This document shows, piece by piece, positions 35,121 to 43,897 of a DNA stretch of 64,000 nucleotides (its first letter is position 1; the number at the start of each line of letters is the position of its first letter). Source of the stretch: Mariniflexile sp044335535. Lineage in GTDB: Bacteria; Bacteroidota; Bacteroidia; Flavobacteriales; Flavobacteriaceae. Below the pieces are notes generated by a model. It was not told the origin of the DNA and did no database searches. It was given only the letters and a program-made list of their open reading frames with translations. A program made the translations under genes and the position numbers. The stretch spans positions 744,001 through 808,000 of the forward strand of contig NZ_JBIQVZ010000001.1 in the NCBI RefSeq assembly GCF_044335535.1. The letters are read 5' to 3'.

Positions 35121-36005
35121 ATGAAAGTTGCCGTTTTTGGACGATTTTACAACGAAACCACTACAACTTCCGTAGAACGCTTATTTGATTATTTACTAAA
35201 GAAAAACGCCGATGCCTACATTGAAACCGAGTTTTTCAATCTTATAAAAAGTGAATACCCTAATTTTGATGCTTATAAATCTTTTAAAACATTTGATACT
35301 TTAGACAAATCGTTTGATTTTCTAGTAAGTGTTGGTGGTGATGGTACTATTTTACGCGCCATTATTTTTGTAAAAGATATGGACATTCCAATTATAGGAA
35401 TCAACACAGGACGTTTAGGTTTTTTAGCCACGATACAAGTTAACCAAATAGAAACAGCCATTCAAAATATTATAGATGGTAAGTACAGAATTTCAGAACG
35501 TAGTTTATTATCTATTGAAACATCACCTGAAAACAAGGATATAAAATCGCTAAACTTCGCATTGAACGAAATAGCGGTAAGCCGAAAAAATACCACCTCC
35601 ATGATTACCGTTGAAACCTATTTAAACGGTGAATTCTTAACCTCGTATTGGAGCGATGGTCTCATAGTTTCAACACCAACAGGTTCAACAGGCTACTCAT
35701 TAAGTTGTGGTGGTCCCGTAATAACACCAGATACCAATAGTTTTGTTTTAGCACCCATTGCACCTCATAATTTAAGTGCACGCCCACTCATCATCCCAGA
35801 TTCTACTGAAATTCAACTAAAAGTTTCAGGCAGAGAAGAAAGCCATTTAATATCTTTGGATTCCAGAATCGCTACTTTAGAAAATGGCACTATCATTAAA
35901 ATTAAAAAAGCCGATTTTAAAATTAAAATGATTGATCTTTTAGATGAAAGCTTTTTAGACACGCTTCGAAAAAAACTACTTTGGGGCGAAGACAAACGAA
36001 ATTAG
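35121..36005 (+). CDS. nadK: NAD kinase
   Basis: A 294-residue protein with the GGDGT motif at 72-76, the NEIAVSRKNTTSM segment and STPTGSTGYSLSCGGP, which are the ATP- and NAD-binding blocks of NAD kinases. It makes NADP from NAD and ATP. It is on the plus strand in the CBS-nadK-porG-like-uppS-bamA-skp run. Confidence 0.97.
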   Translation: MKVAVFGRFYNETTTTSVERLFDYLLKKNADAYIETEFFNLIKSEYPNFDAYKSFKTFDTLDKSFDFLVSVGGDGTILRAIIFVKDMDIPIIGINTGRLGFLATIQVNQIETAIQNIIDGKYRISERSLLSIETSPENKDIKSLNFALNEIAVSRKNTTSMITVETYLNGEFLTSYWSDGLIVSTPTGSTGYSLSCGGPVITPDTNSFVLAPIAPHNLSARPLIIPDSTEIQLKVSGREESHLISLDSRIATLENGTIIKIKKADFKIKMIDLLDESFLDTLRKKLLWGEDKRN

Positions 36006-36104
36006 GCAATATTTTTAAAGAAATGCTGTTTTACACTAATACAATTTAGCTCAAATTGTAATAGACATTTCTTATTTATTATATTTGCAAACTTTTGAAT
36101 ATTT

Positions 36105-36791
36105 ATGAGGCATTTAACCATATTGATATTAAGCATTTTAATCGCTCAACTAAGCCATTCCCAAATTAACGAATTAGGTGTTTTTGTAGGAGGCAGTAAT
36201 TTTATTGGCGACGTAGGTGCTACCGACTATATTTCACCCAATCAATTTGCCATTGGGGGTATTTATAAATGGAACAGAAGTAAAAGACACTCATACCGTG
36301 TTTCTTTAATTTTTAGTGATTTAGAAGGTATCGATATAAATTCAGATGACCCAAGACGTATCCAAAGAGGCTATGAGTTTTCAACTAAAATAACCGAAAT
36401 TTCGGCAGGAATGGAATTTACCTTTATCGATTTCAACCTTCATTCAGGCCGAAAAATAGCAACACCTTATTTATATACTGGAATAAGTGTGGCACACCAC
36501 GATAATTCTTATTTTTTAAACGGTGTGCAAACCGACGAAAACAATTCTAGTTGGGCATACGGGATTCCTATGGCATTAGGATTTAAAACAAATTTTCTGG
36601 GCAATCTTATTTTAGGTATTGAAGTTGGCGCCCGTTATACATTTTCAGATGAGTTGGATGGAAGCCTTCCTGACGATGCAAACCATTTTCAAAACCGATT
36701 TGGCAACATTAATAATAACGACTGGTATGTGTTTTCGGGCATTACCTTAACCTATACATTTGGCGAAAACCCATGTTATTGTGTAAATTAA
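36105..36791 (+). CDS. PorG-like outer-membrane beta-barrel protein (DUF6089)
   Basis: A 228-residue protein with a signal peptide (cleavage near LSHSQ, residue 20), an ELGVFVGGSNFIGDVG start to the barrel and a C-terminus ending NPCYCVN. These mark the DUF6089 family, which includes PorG of the Porphyromonas type IX secretion system. Members are small outer-membrane barrels tied to the secretion apparatus or gliding. uppS starts 1 bp after its stop codon, so expression is coupled with envelope genes uppS and bamA. The PorG role is an inference from family. Confidence 0.82.
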   Translation: MRHLTILILSILIAQLSHSQINELGVFVGGSNFIGDVGATDYISPNQFAIGGIYKWNRSKRHSYRVSLIFSDLEGIDINSDDPRRIQRGYEFSTKITEISAGMEFTFIDFNLHSGRKIATPYLYTGISVAHHDNSYFLNGVQTDENNSSWAYGIPMALGFKTNFLGNLILGIEVGARYTFSDELDGSLPDDANHFQNRFGNINNNDWYVFSGITLTYTFGENPCYCVN

Positions 36792-36792
36792 A

Positions 36793-37533
36793 ATGAATTT
36801 AAAGGAAACAGTACAAAGCAAAAACTTACCAAAACACATTGCTATTATTATGGATGGCAATGGGCGTTGGGCTAAACAACAAGGTATGGTGCGGGTTTTT
36901 GGTCATGAAAATGGCACAAAAGCTGTTAAACAAACCGTTGAAGCTTGCGCCGAACTTGGTGTCGAAAATTTAACGCTTTATGCTTTTTCTACCGAAAACT
37001 GGAACCGTCCAAAACTTGAGGTTCAAACGCTTATGAAGCTTTTAGTAACTTCATTAAAAAAAGAAATTAAAACGCTTCAAGACAACAACATAAAACTCTC
37101 TGCCATAGGCAATTTAAACAGCTTACCTAAAAAAGTTTTCAAAGAACTTCACGAAGTTATAGAACAAACAAAAGTCAATACCCGAATGACTTTAACCTTA
37201 GCTTTAAGCTATGGTTCTCGCGAAGAATTGCTAAATACTGTTAAAGAGATTAGTATTAAAGTTAAAAATAATATAATTTCGCTCGAAAAAATTGATGAAT
37301 CAATTATAAATGAGCATCTTTACACGCGAAATTTACCAGACGTAGATTTGCTTATTAGAACCAGTGGGGAACAACGTATAAGCAACTTTTTACTTTGGCA
37401 AATTGCTTATGCCGAATTGTATTTTACTAGCGTATTATGGCCAGATTTTACAAAGCAGCATTTGTATGAAGCTATTATTGAATATCAAAAAAGAGAACGA
37501 CGATTTGGGAAAACAAGTGAACAACTTAGCTAA
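36793..37533 (+). CDS. uppS: Isoprenyl transferase (undecaprenyl pyrophosphate synthase)
   Basis: A 246-residue cis-prenyltransferase. HIAIIMDGNGRWAKQQG holds the catalytic Asp21, GHENGTKAVK follows, AFSTENWNRP is the prenyl-binding block, and DLLIRTSGEQRISNFLLWQ near the C-terminus is the diphosphate site. It makes the lipid carrier for peptidoglycan and surface glycans. It begins 1 bp after the PorG-like gene and its end overlaps the start of bamA by a few codons. Confidence 0.97.
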   Translation: MNLKETVQSKNLPKHIAIIMDGNGRWAKQQGMVRVFGHENGTKAVKQTVEACAELGVENLTLYAFSTENWNRPKLEVQTLMKLLVTSLKKEIKTLQDNNIKLSAIGNLNSLPKKVFKELHEVIEQTKVNTRMTLTLALSYGSREELLNTVKEISIKVKNNIISLEKIDESIINEHLYTRNLPDVDLLIRTSGEQRISNFLLWQIAYAELYFTSVLWPDFTKQHLYEAIIEYQKRERRFGKTSEQLS

Positions 37534-40129
37534 TAATTTACATTTGACAACATTTTTAAAAAACTGTTTTGCTTTATTACTTTTTATAAGTGGCATTAAT
37601 AGCATTCAAGCTCAAGATTTACCATACAGTAATGGTAAAAAATACATTTTAGGAGAGGTTTCTGTATCTGGAAACACCTCATTTAGCGAACAAACCATAA
37701 TTACCTATTCCGGATTAAGCAAAGGAAAAGAAATGTCTATCCCTGGCGAAGATATTGGCGATGCTATAAAAAAACTTTGGAACTCCAAATTATTTAGCGA
37801 TATAGAAGTTTATATAACCCATATAGAAGGTAATGTTGCTTACTTACAAATTAGACTGTCTGACCTACCACAACTTAACGAATTAAAAATTAATGGTATA
37901 AAAAAAGGAAAAGTTGAAGGCATTGTTAAAGACACCAAATTAAATAAAGGTGTAAAAGTTACCGAAAACCTTATTACTACCACAAAAAATTTCCTAACTA
38001 AAAAATACAAAAAGGAAGGTTATTTAAACACAAAAGTACATATCAATACTATTGAAGTTAAAGATTCCACACCAACTGCCAGAGTTAACATGGTTGTTAA
38101 TATTGATAAAGGCGAAAAGGTAAAAATAAAAGATATTGTATTTACAGGCAACGAAGTATTAAGCGATAAACATCTTCGCAAAAGCATGAAAGGCACAAAA
38201 AAAATAAATCGCCTTCGCATATTAAAACGCTCGAAATTTATTGATTCTGCATATCAAGCCGACTTATCAAATGTTGTAGAAAAGTACAAAGAAAATGGTT
38301 ATAGAGATGCCCGTATTGTATCGGACAGCATTATTTATAACGACGACAAAACCGTTTCTTTACAAATAGGGGTTAACGAAGGCACTCAATACACCTTTGG
38401 AGACATTACATTTATAGGTAACACCGTTTACTCAAACGAGCAGTTAACAAGAATGTTACGCATTAGAAAGGGCGACACTTATAATGGTGTACTATTACAA
38501 AAGCGTATAGCAGACAATTCCAAACCAGATGGTGACGATATAACAAACTTATATCAAAACAACGGTTATTTATTTTCAAGCATAAACCCTGTTGAAGTAA
38601 GTGCTGCCAACAATGTTATTGATTTGGAAATTAGAATATCGGAAGGGAAGCCTGCTTATTTCAATAATGTTTCGGTGGTTGGAAACGACAAAACAAACGA
38701 CCACGTAATTTACCGCGAAATTAGAACACGCCCAGGACAATTATATAGTAAAGCCAATGTGGTACGTACTGTTAGAGAGCTTGGTCAATTGGGCTTTTTC
38801 GATGCCCAAGAAATATCGCCTAACTTTATTAATCCAAACCCTAACGAAGGCACCATAGATATGGAGTACTCGGTTAAAGAAACAGGGTCTAGTCAAATAG
38901 AATTACAAGGTGGTTACGGTGGTGGTGGCTTTATAGGTACTTTAGGATTATCGTTTAACAACTTCTCTATTAAAGACATTTTCAAAAAAGGTGCATACAA
39001 ACCAATCCCTATGGGTGATGGCCAAAAACTGGCATTGCGTTTACAGGCCAGCCGTTTTTACCAAACGTATAGCTTTTCATTTTCCGAGCCTTGGTTGGGT
39101 GGTAAACGTCCTGTACAATTTTCAACATCGATATCACATACAAAACAATTTCAGTATAATCGGATAACTGGAAACGCAGATAAATCCAAAAGTTTTAACA
39201 TTACAGGTATTACTTTTGGTTTAGCAAAACGCTTGCAGGTTCCGGATGATTTCTTTGTGTTATCACAAGCCATTGGTTATCAACGTTACGATTTAAATAA
39301 TTACAATACAGGATTGTTTACTTTTGGTGATGGTTATTCAAATAACTTATATTATTCTGTAGGTTTGAGTAGGAACAACACCAGTGTAGACCCTATTTAC
39401 CCAACCGCCGGTTCGAGTTTTGGAGTTAATGCCAAATTAACGATTCCTTACTCCTTATTTGATGGTGTTGATTATAATGCACTAAAAGATAAGCGTAATG
39501 CGGAGGTATTAAAAAGATCAAGTGCTGCAAGTATAACAGATCCTGTTTATATTGCAGCCAATGAAGAAATAGGTAAGATAGACCAAGAACGTTTTAAATG
39601 GCTGGAATTCTATAAAGTAAGCTTTAAAGGCGAGTGGTACACTCAAATAGCAAAAGATTTAGTATTGAGACCAAGCACAGAATTTGGTTTTTTAGGCGCC
39701 TATAATAACGATAGAGGCGTGATTCCTTTCGAACGTTACTACTTGGGAGGCGATGGTTTAGGCACCTATAGTTTAGATGGTAGAGAAGCTATTGCATTAC
39801 GTGGCTATCCAAACCAATCATTATCCGATAATGATGGCGGTACTATTTATAATAAATTCTCATTAGAGCTTCGTTACCCCATTACATTAAAAGCATCTGC
39901 AAAAATTTATGCCTTAGGCTTTATAGAAGGTGGTGCATCATTTACTAAATTTAGAGATTACAACCCATTTGACATTAAACGCTCTGCAGGTTTGGGCATT
40001 CGCATCTTTATGCCAGCGTTTGGTTTGTTAGGAATTGACTTTGGACATGGGTTTGATCCTTTAGAATCTTTAGGTGAAACTAAAAAACATGGATGGGAAA
40101 CACACTTCATAATTGGACAACAATTTTAA
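37517..40129 (+). CDS. bamA: Outer-membrane protein assembly factor BamA
   Basis: About 870 residues. The frame is open far into uppS, so the start must be chosen. I use GTG 37517, which is inside the uppS end; TTG 37544 is an alternative that would place TTFLKNCFALLLFISGINSI directly as the signal peptide, cleaved near QAQ. No ATG fits. Five POTRA domains follow (about 30-440), then the 16-strand surface-antigen barrel, with a GYGGGGFIGTLGLSFNN entry strand and a final THFIIGQQF. It inserts beta-barrels into the outer membrane. Overlap with uppS suggests translational coupling. Confidence 0.95.
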   Translation: MNNLANNLHLTTFLKNCFALLLFISGINSIQAQDLPYSNGKKYILGEVSVSGNTSFSEQTIITYSGLSKGKEMSIPGEDIGDAIKKLWNSKLFSDIEVYITHIEGNVAYLQIRLSDLPQLNELKINGIKKGKVEGIVKDTKLNKGVKVTENLITTTKNFLTKKYKKEGYLNTKVHINTIEVKDSTPTARVNMVVNIDKGEKVKIKDIVFTGNEVLSDKHLRKSMKGTKKINRLRILKRSKFIDSAYQADLSNVVEKYKENGYRDARIVSDSIIYNDDKTVSLQIGVNEGTQYTFGDITFIGNTVYSNEQLTRMLRIRKGDTYNGVLLQKRIADNSKPDGDDITNLYQNNGYLFSSINPVEVSAANNVIDLEIRISEGKPAYFNNVSVVGNDKTNDHVIYREIRTRPGQLYSKANVVRTVRELGQLGFFDAQEISPNFINPNPNEGTIDMEYSVKETGSSQIELQGGYGGGGFIGTLGLSFNNFSIKDIFKKGAYKPIPMGDGQKLALRLQASRFYQTYSFSFSEPWLGGKRPVQFSTSISHTKQFQYNRITGNADKSKSFNITGITFGLAKRLQVPDDFFVLSQAIGYQRYDLNNYNTGLFTFGDGYSNNLYYSVGLSRNNTSVDPIYPTAGSSFGVNAKLTIPYSLFDGVDYNALKDKRNAEVLKRSSAASITDPVYIAANEEIGKIDQERFKWLEFYKVSFKGEWYTQIAKDLVLRPSTEFGFLGAYNNDRGVIPFERYYLGGDGLGTYSLDGREAIALRGYPNQSLSDNDGGTIYNKFSLELRYPITLKASAKIYALGFIEGGASFTKFRDYNPFDIKRSAGLGIRIFMPAFGLLGIDFGHGFDPLESLGETKKHGWETHFIIGQQF

Positions 40130-40207
40130 TTTGGCATGGTTTTTTCTAATAACACTTTGATGATTTAAATGAGAATTAAAATTTTTAAGATTATATTTCG
40201 TTAATTT

Positions 40208-40299
40208 TGAAATGAGCAATCTAAAATTTTTATAATCAATGAAAATGTTTATTTTGCGAATTGCATCTGACAATAAAAAACAATTAAAACAATCAGATG
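40208..40299 (+). promoter_or_regulatory. Leader ahead of the first skp gene (copy 2 of the repeated leader)
   Basis: The 18 bases at 40257 match the CBS leader except for one base, and CATCTG (40264) is again followed after 24 bases by CAGATG (40294). The TGAAATGAGC box is shared too. Here that ATG opens only a three-codon frame (MNG). A further CATCTG at 40338 and CAGATG at 40389 repeat the arrangement, the last containing the real skp start at 40392. Confidence 0.45.
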
Positions 40300-40316
40300 A
40301 ATGGATAATTCAAAAG

Positions 40317-40379
40317 ATGGCAGAAGTAGCAATAAATCATCTGTCGGTTTTTAGAATTTATAAGCAATTAAAATATTAA
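40317..40379 (+). CDS. Possible 20-residue leader peptide upstream of skp
   Basis: ATG at 40317 opens a 20-codon frame starting MAEVAINHLSVFR and ending TAA 12 bp before the skp start codon. No family is recognised. It covers one of the CATCTG elements, so ribosomes on it could affect leader folding. It may equally be a chance frame. Confidence 0.2.
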   Translation: MAEVAINHLSVFRIYKQLKY

Positions 40380-40391
40380 AAAAACAAACAG

Positions 40392-41399
40392 ATGAAAAAT
40401 AACGTTCTTTTTTTACTGATATTGGTTTTTATGATACCCTTTTCAGTTAATGCGCAACGTGGTGTAAGAATTGGATATATTGATACGGAATTTATTTTAG
40501 AAAATATACCTGAATACCAAGAAGCTACCACACAATTAAACGAAAAGGCTAATAAATGGAAAAACGAAATTGACGCCAAATTAAGTGCCATTGAACAAAA
40601 GCGAAAAGATTTAAGCAACGAAAAAGCACTTTTAACAAAAGAACTTATTGACGAGCGCGAAGAAGACATTGCTTTTGAAGAAAAGGAAATTTTAGACTAT
40701 CAGCAAAAACGTTTTGGACCCAATGGTGATTTGTTTATTCAAAAAAAACAATTGATGCAGCCTATACAAGACCAAATTTTTGCAGCAGTTCAAGATATGG
40801 CAGCAACAAAAAAGTACGATATTATTTTGGATAAATCTGAAACTGTGATGTTATATTCAGCAAAACAATACGATTTAAGCGATATAGTAATAAGGAGTAT
40901 TACAAGAACCGCTAAACGCACACAAGCAGAATCGAAAGCAGAACGAAAAGCTGCAGAAGCTGAAGAATTAGTACCAGAAATCAATTATGAATTGGAAGCA
41001 CGCGAAAAAGCGTTGGAAGAGAAAAAAGTCGAACGTGAAAGTGCTATTGAAAAAGCTAGACAAGAAAAATTAGACGCACGTGCTGCAAAAGTAAAAGAAG
41101 CAGAAGAAAGACGTCAAAAGATATTAGAGGAACGCGAAAAAGCAAAACAAGAAAAGTTAGATGATAGAAAAGCGACCGGCGAGCCAGAAGTGAAAGCAGA
41201 AGAAACCTCTAAATCGGTTGAAACAAAAACCGAAGAAAAACCAAAAGTTGAAGAAACTAAAACACAGGCGCAACTTATTGAGGAAAACAGACAAAAAAAA
41301 TTAGCAGAAAGAGAAGCCAGAAAAAAAGAATTGGAAGAAAGAAAAAAGAAAATTCTTGAAGAACGTCAAAAAGCTAAAGACAGTATAAACAACAAATAA
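40392..41399 (+). CDS. Skp/OmpH-family periplasmic chaperone with long charged tail
   Basis: A 335-residue protein with a signal peptide (cleavage near VNAQR, residue 22) and the OmpH core RGVRIGYIDTEFILENIPEYQEA through about residue 175, which makes the jellyfish-shaped coiled-coil chaperone of outer-membrane proteins. The remaining 160 residues are almost all K, E, R and A in helical heptads, much longer than usual Skp. The gene follows bamA and precedes a normal-size paralogue, a standard order. The tail may lengthen the tentacles or bind peptidoglycan; that is speculation. Confidence 0.92.
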   Translation: MKNNVLFLLILVFMIPFSVNAQRGVRIGYIDTEFILENIPEYQEATTQLNEKANKWKNEIDAKLSAIEQKRKDLSNEKALLTKELIDEREEDIAFEEKEILDYQQKRFGPNGDLFIQKKQLMQPIQDQIFAAVQDMAATKKYDIILDKSETVMLYSAKQYDLSDIVIRSITRTAKRTQAESKAERKAAEAEELVPEINYELEAREKALEEKKVERESAIEKARQEKLDARAAKVKEAEERRQKILEEREKAKQEKLDDRKATGEPEVKAEETSKSVETKTEEKPKVEETKTQAQLIEENRQKKLAEREARKKELEERKKKILEERQKAKDSINNK

Positions 41400-41429
41400 C
41401 AATTTATAACACATTAACACTATTTAAAA

Positions 41430-41936
41430 ATGAAACAATTAAAAACCCTTTTATTAGCAACTTTATTATGCATTGGAACTGTTAGTTTCTCTAACGCCCA
41501 AAGCAAAATTGCTCATATAAACACCCAAGAATTAATTACGGCTATGCCAGAAATGAAAGAAGCCCAAAAGCAACTGGAAACATTAAGTAAAACCTATCAA
41601 ACAGATATTCAAAGTTCTGTTACCGAGTTTCAAACGTTGTTAAAACAATACGAAGCAGAAGCTGCTACTAAAACAGAAGAAGAAAACGCTAAAAGAGGGC
41701 AAGAGATCCAAGAAAAACAACAACGTATCCAACAATTTCAAGCCGATGCTCAAAAAGATTTACAGAAAAAAGAAATGGATTTGTTACAACCAATTACCGA
41801 AAAAGCAAAAGCAGCTATTTTAAAAGTTGGTCGCACCCAAGGTTTTGATTACGTTTTAGATTCGTCTCAAGGCGTTACTATTTTAGCTGATGGTAAAAAC
41901 TTATTAGACGATGTTAAAAAAGAATTAGGTATATAA
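41430..41936 (+). CDS. Skp/OmpH-family periplasmic chaperone
   Basis: A 168-residue protein of normal Skp length. It has a signal peptide (cleavage near SNAQ, residue 24), then SKIAHINTQELITAMPEMKEAQKQ, a long Q/E/K coiled coil, and the closing QGFDYVLDSSQGVTILADG block of the OmpH domain. It would escort unfolded outer-membrane proteins to BamA, encoded two genes upstream. A strong terminator follows 20 bp after the stop, closing the plus-strand envelope run. Confidence 0.95.
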   Translation: MKQLKTLLLATLLCIGTVSFSNAQSKIAHINTQELITAMPEMKEAQKQLETLSKTYQTDIQSSVTEFQTLLKQYEAEAATKTEEENAKRGQEIQEKQQRIQQFQADAQKDLQKKEMDLLQPITEKAKAAILKVGRTQGFDYVLDSSQGVTILADGKNLLDDVKKELGI

Positions 41937-41956
41937 CTATTATTTTTTTAATTTCT

Positions 41957-41991
41957 AATAAGCTGTTTTTTTAAAACAGCTTATTTTTTTT
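41957..41991 (+). terminator. Rho-independent terminator after the second skp gene
   Basis: AATAAGCTGTTTT pairs with AAAACAGCTTATT around a 3-base loop and is followed by a T-run. Confidence 0.9.
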
Positions 41992-42104
41992 ATAATTTTT
42001 ACTACATAAACTGTTTTATATTTGACAATATAAATAAGAAAAATCTTTGTTAATTAAATTTAAATCTTATATTTGTAGCTATGAACCTATAAATTTAAAT
42101 TTAA

Positions 42105-42893
42105 ATGAGAAAATTACTTACACTGAGCATATTTGCTCTAATTTTATCCTGTACCAGTGAAAACACAACTCCAAATGAAAATTCTAAAGAAAAAGTTTAT
42201 GAAAAATTATCTTACATAGTTAATGATGAAAAATACAGTATAACAATAGACATTACTAATGAGGATGACCCAATTGTTATTGAAACTGACGAATCAAAAA
42301 TAATTCAATCAATTTTTGAAAATGAAAAATCAGTCTTCTATTATAATCCAGAAATAGAAGATTTAGTATTATTTGAGGATTATAACAGCTATTCAACATT
42401 CATAAATGACAAAGCTAGAGTAAAATCTTTAAAAGATAAATATAAATCTGATATTACTCCATTTCAAAATACATATCAATCTAAGACTAACGAAGGCCCT
42501 GTGTATGGAGCAACTCCAAATGTTACGGTTTATAAAGACAGTAATAAAGGAGGTACATCGTTCTCTTTCCTAAACAGCCTATCTATTTATAAGAATTCTA
42601 ATTTTAGCAATACACCTGTGGGTGATAACACTGTGTCGTCTATAGAAGTGACAAATGCATATGTAGGTTTTTGGCATGGATTTGACTTTAGTGGTTATTT
42701 ATTAATAATTGACAGTTATAATTATAACACTGTAATATCAAATTTAAGAGATGCCAAATTGACTTCATTTACGATTTATAATGGCTCCAGTAGTAGCTCT
42801 TATTATTGTGGGTGGCTTTGCAGTAAAAGTTGGAATGATAGAATATCTTCTGTAAAAGCAAGAGGAGATGGTATTAAAAATTTCAATTTCTAA
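42105..42893 (+). CDS. Lipoprotein with a beta/gamma-crystallin-like domain
   Basis: A 262-residue protein with a lipobox ending at Cys16 (LILSC). Residues 20-130 are acidic and unrecognised. Residues about 138-255 look like a beta/gamma-crystallin: a Greek-key start VTVYKDSNKGGTSFSF and two copies of the calcium-clamp signature, DNTVSS at 174-179 and NDRISS at 244-249, each fitting N/D-N/D-x-x-S/T-S. A CGWLC pair lies before the second clamp. Such domains bind calcium and stabilise surface or spore-coat proteins. It stands alone between the skp terminator and murI. Function unknown; a calcium-bound cell-surface role is inferred. Confidence 0.7.
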   Translation: MRKLLTLSIFALILSCTSENTTPNENSKEKVYEKLSYIVNDEKYSITIDITNEDDPIVIETDESKIIQSIFENEKSVFYYNPEIEDLVLFEDYNSYSTFINDKARVKSLKDKYKSDITPFQNTYQSKTNEGPVYGATPNVTVYKDSNKGGTSFSFLNSLSIYKNSNFSNTPVGDNTVSSIEVTNAYVGFWHGFDFSGYLLIIDSYNYNTVISNLRDAKLTSFTIYNGSSSSSYYCGWLCSKSWNDRISSVKARGDGIKNFNF

Positions 42894-43063
42894 ATAAATT
42901 TTAATCATATATTGAAAATACACTAAGTTGCTTTTTAACCAGGCAGATTAGTGTATTTTTGCTTAAATTAGTAAACATTTTTTTATATAAATTGTTTTAA
43001 TTAAAATTAATACCAAAACAAAATACTCAATAGTTTTACTAATCAAAGTTTAGAGTTTTATTT

Positions 43064-43843
43064 ATGAGCAAACAACCTATTGGTATTTTCGATTCTGGTG
43101 TTGGTGGTACTTCTATTTGGAAAGAAATCAACATGCTTTTACCAAATGAGAATACCATCTATTTAGCCGATAGTGCTAATGCGCCTTATGGTTTAAAAAC
43201 CAAAGAAACCATTATAAGTTTAAGCATTAAAAATGTTGAGTACCTTATCGACCAAGGTTGTAAAATTATAGTGGTCGCCTGCAACACTGCTACAACCAAT
43301 GCCATTTACCTACTTAGAGAAATTTATAACATTCCCATTATTGGCATAGAACCCGCTATAAAACCAGCGGCACTTAATACCCAAACCAAGGCCGTGGGTA
43401 TTTTGGCTACCAAAGGCACACTTTCTAGCGAGTTGTTTCATAAAACAACCGATTTGTTTGCCAGCAACATTACCGTTATTGAGCGTATTGGCGAAGGCAT
43501 TGTAGAACTTATTGAAAGTGGACAGCTGTATTCGGATGCCATGAGAAACTTGCTGAAACTGTATTTACAACCTATGATTGATGCCAATATTGATTATTTG
43601 GTGTTGGGTTGTACACACTACTCTTATTTGATGCCTTTATTGATTGAATTGCTTCCAAACCATGTTAAAATTATAGATTCCGGTGAAGCTGTGGCTAGAC
43701 AAACAAAAGCTATTTTAGAGAAAAACGATTTACTGAACACAAGTGTAGCAAAAGGGAACTGTCAATTTTTTACGAACGGAAAAACCGAAGTTTTGGCATC
43801 GCTTTTAGGCACGAATTTTGAAGTTGAATTTTTAGATTTTTAA
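43064..43843 (+). CDS. murI: Glutamate racemase
   Basis: A 259-residue enzyme beginning with PIGIFDSGVGGTSI. The two catalytic cysteines are Cys73 in VVACNTATTNA and Cys183 in LVLGCTHYSYL. It interconverts L- and D-glutamate for peptidoglycan. In many Flavobacteriaceae it follows the bamA-skp-skp run, as here, although an extra lipoprotein gene is inserted between. Confidence 0.97.
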   Translation: MSKQPIGIFDSGVGGTSIWKEINMLLPNENTIYLADSANAPYGLKTKETIISLSIKNVEYLIDQGCKIIVVACNTATTNAIYLLREIYNIPIIGIEPAIKPAALNTQTKAVGILATKGTLSSELFHKTTDLFASNITVIERIGEGIVELIESGQLYSDAMRNLLKLYLQPMIDANIDYLVLGCTHYSYLMPLLIELLPNHVKIIDSGEAVARQTKAILEKNDLLNTSVAKGNCQFFTNGKTEVLASLLGTNFEVEFLDF

Positions 43844-43897
43844 CAACGTGTAAATATCTGTAAAAATCAAGTCCTTTCTTAAATTAAATCTATAAGC

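Noticed and set aside
34297..40297. Exactly 6000-bp spacing between the two leader copies
   Set aside because: The copies are real, but the round number has no mechanism and is taken as coincidence.
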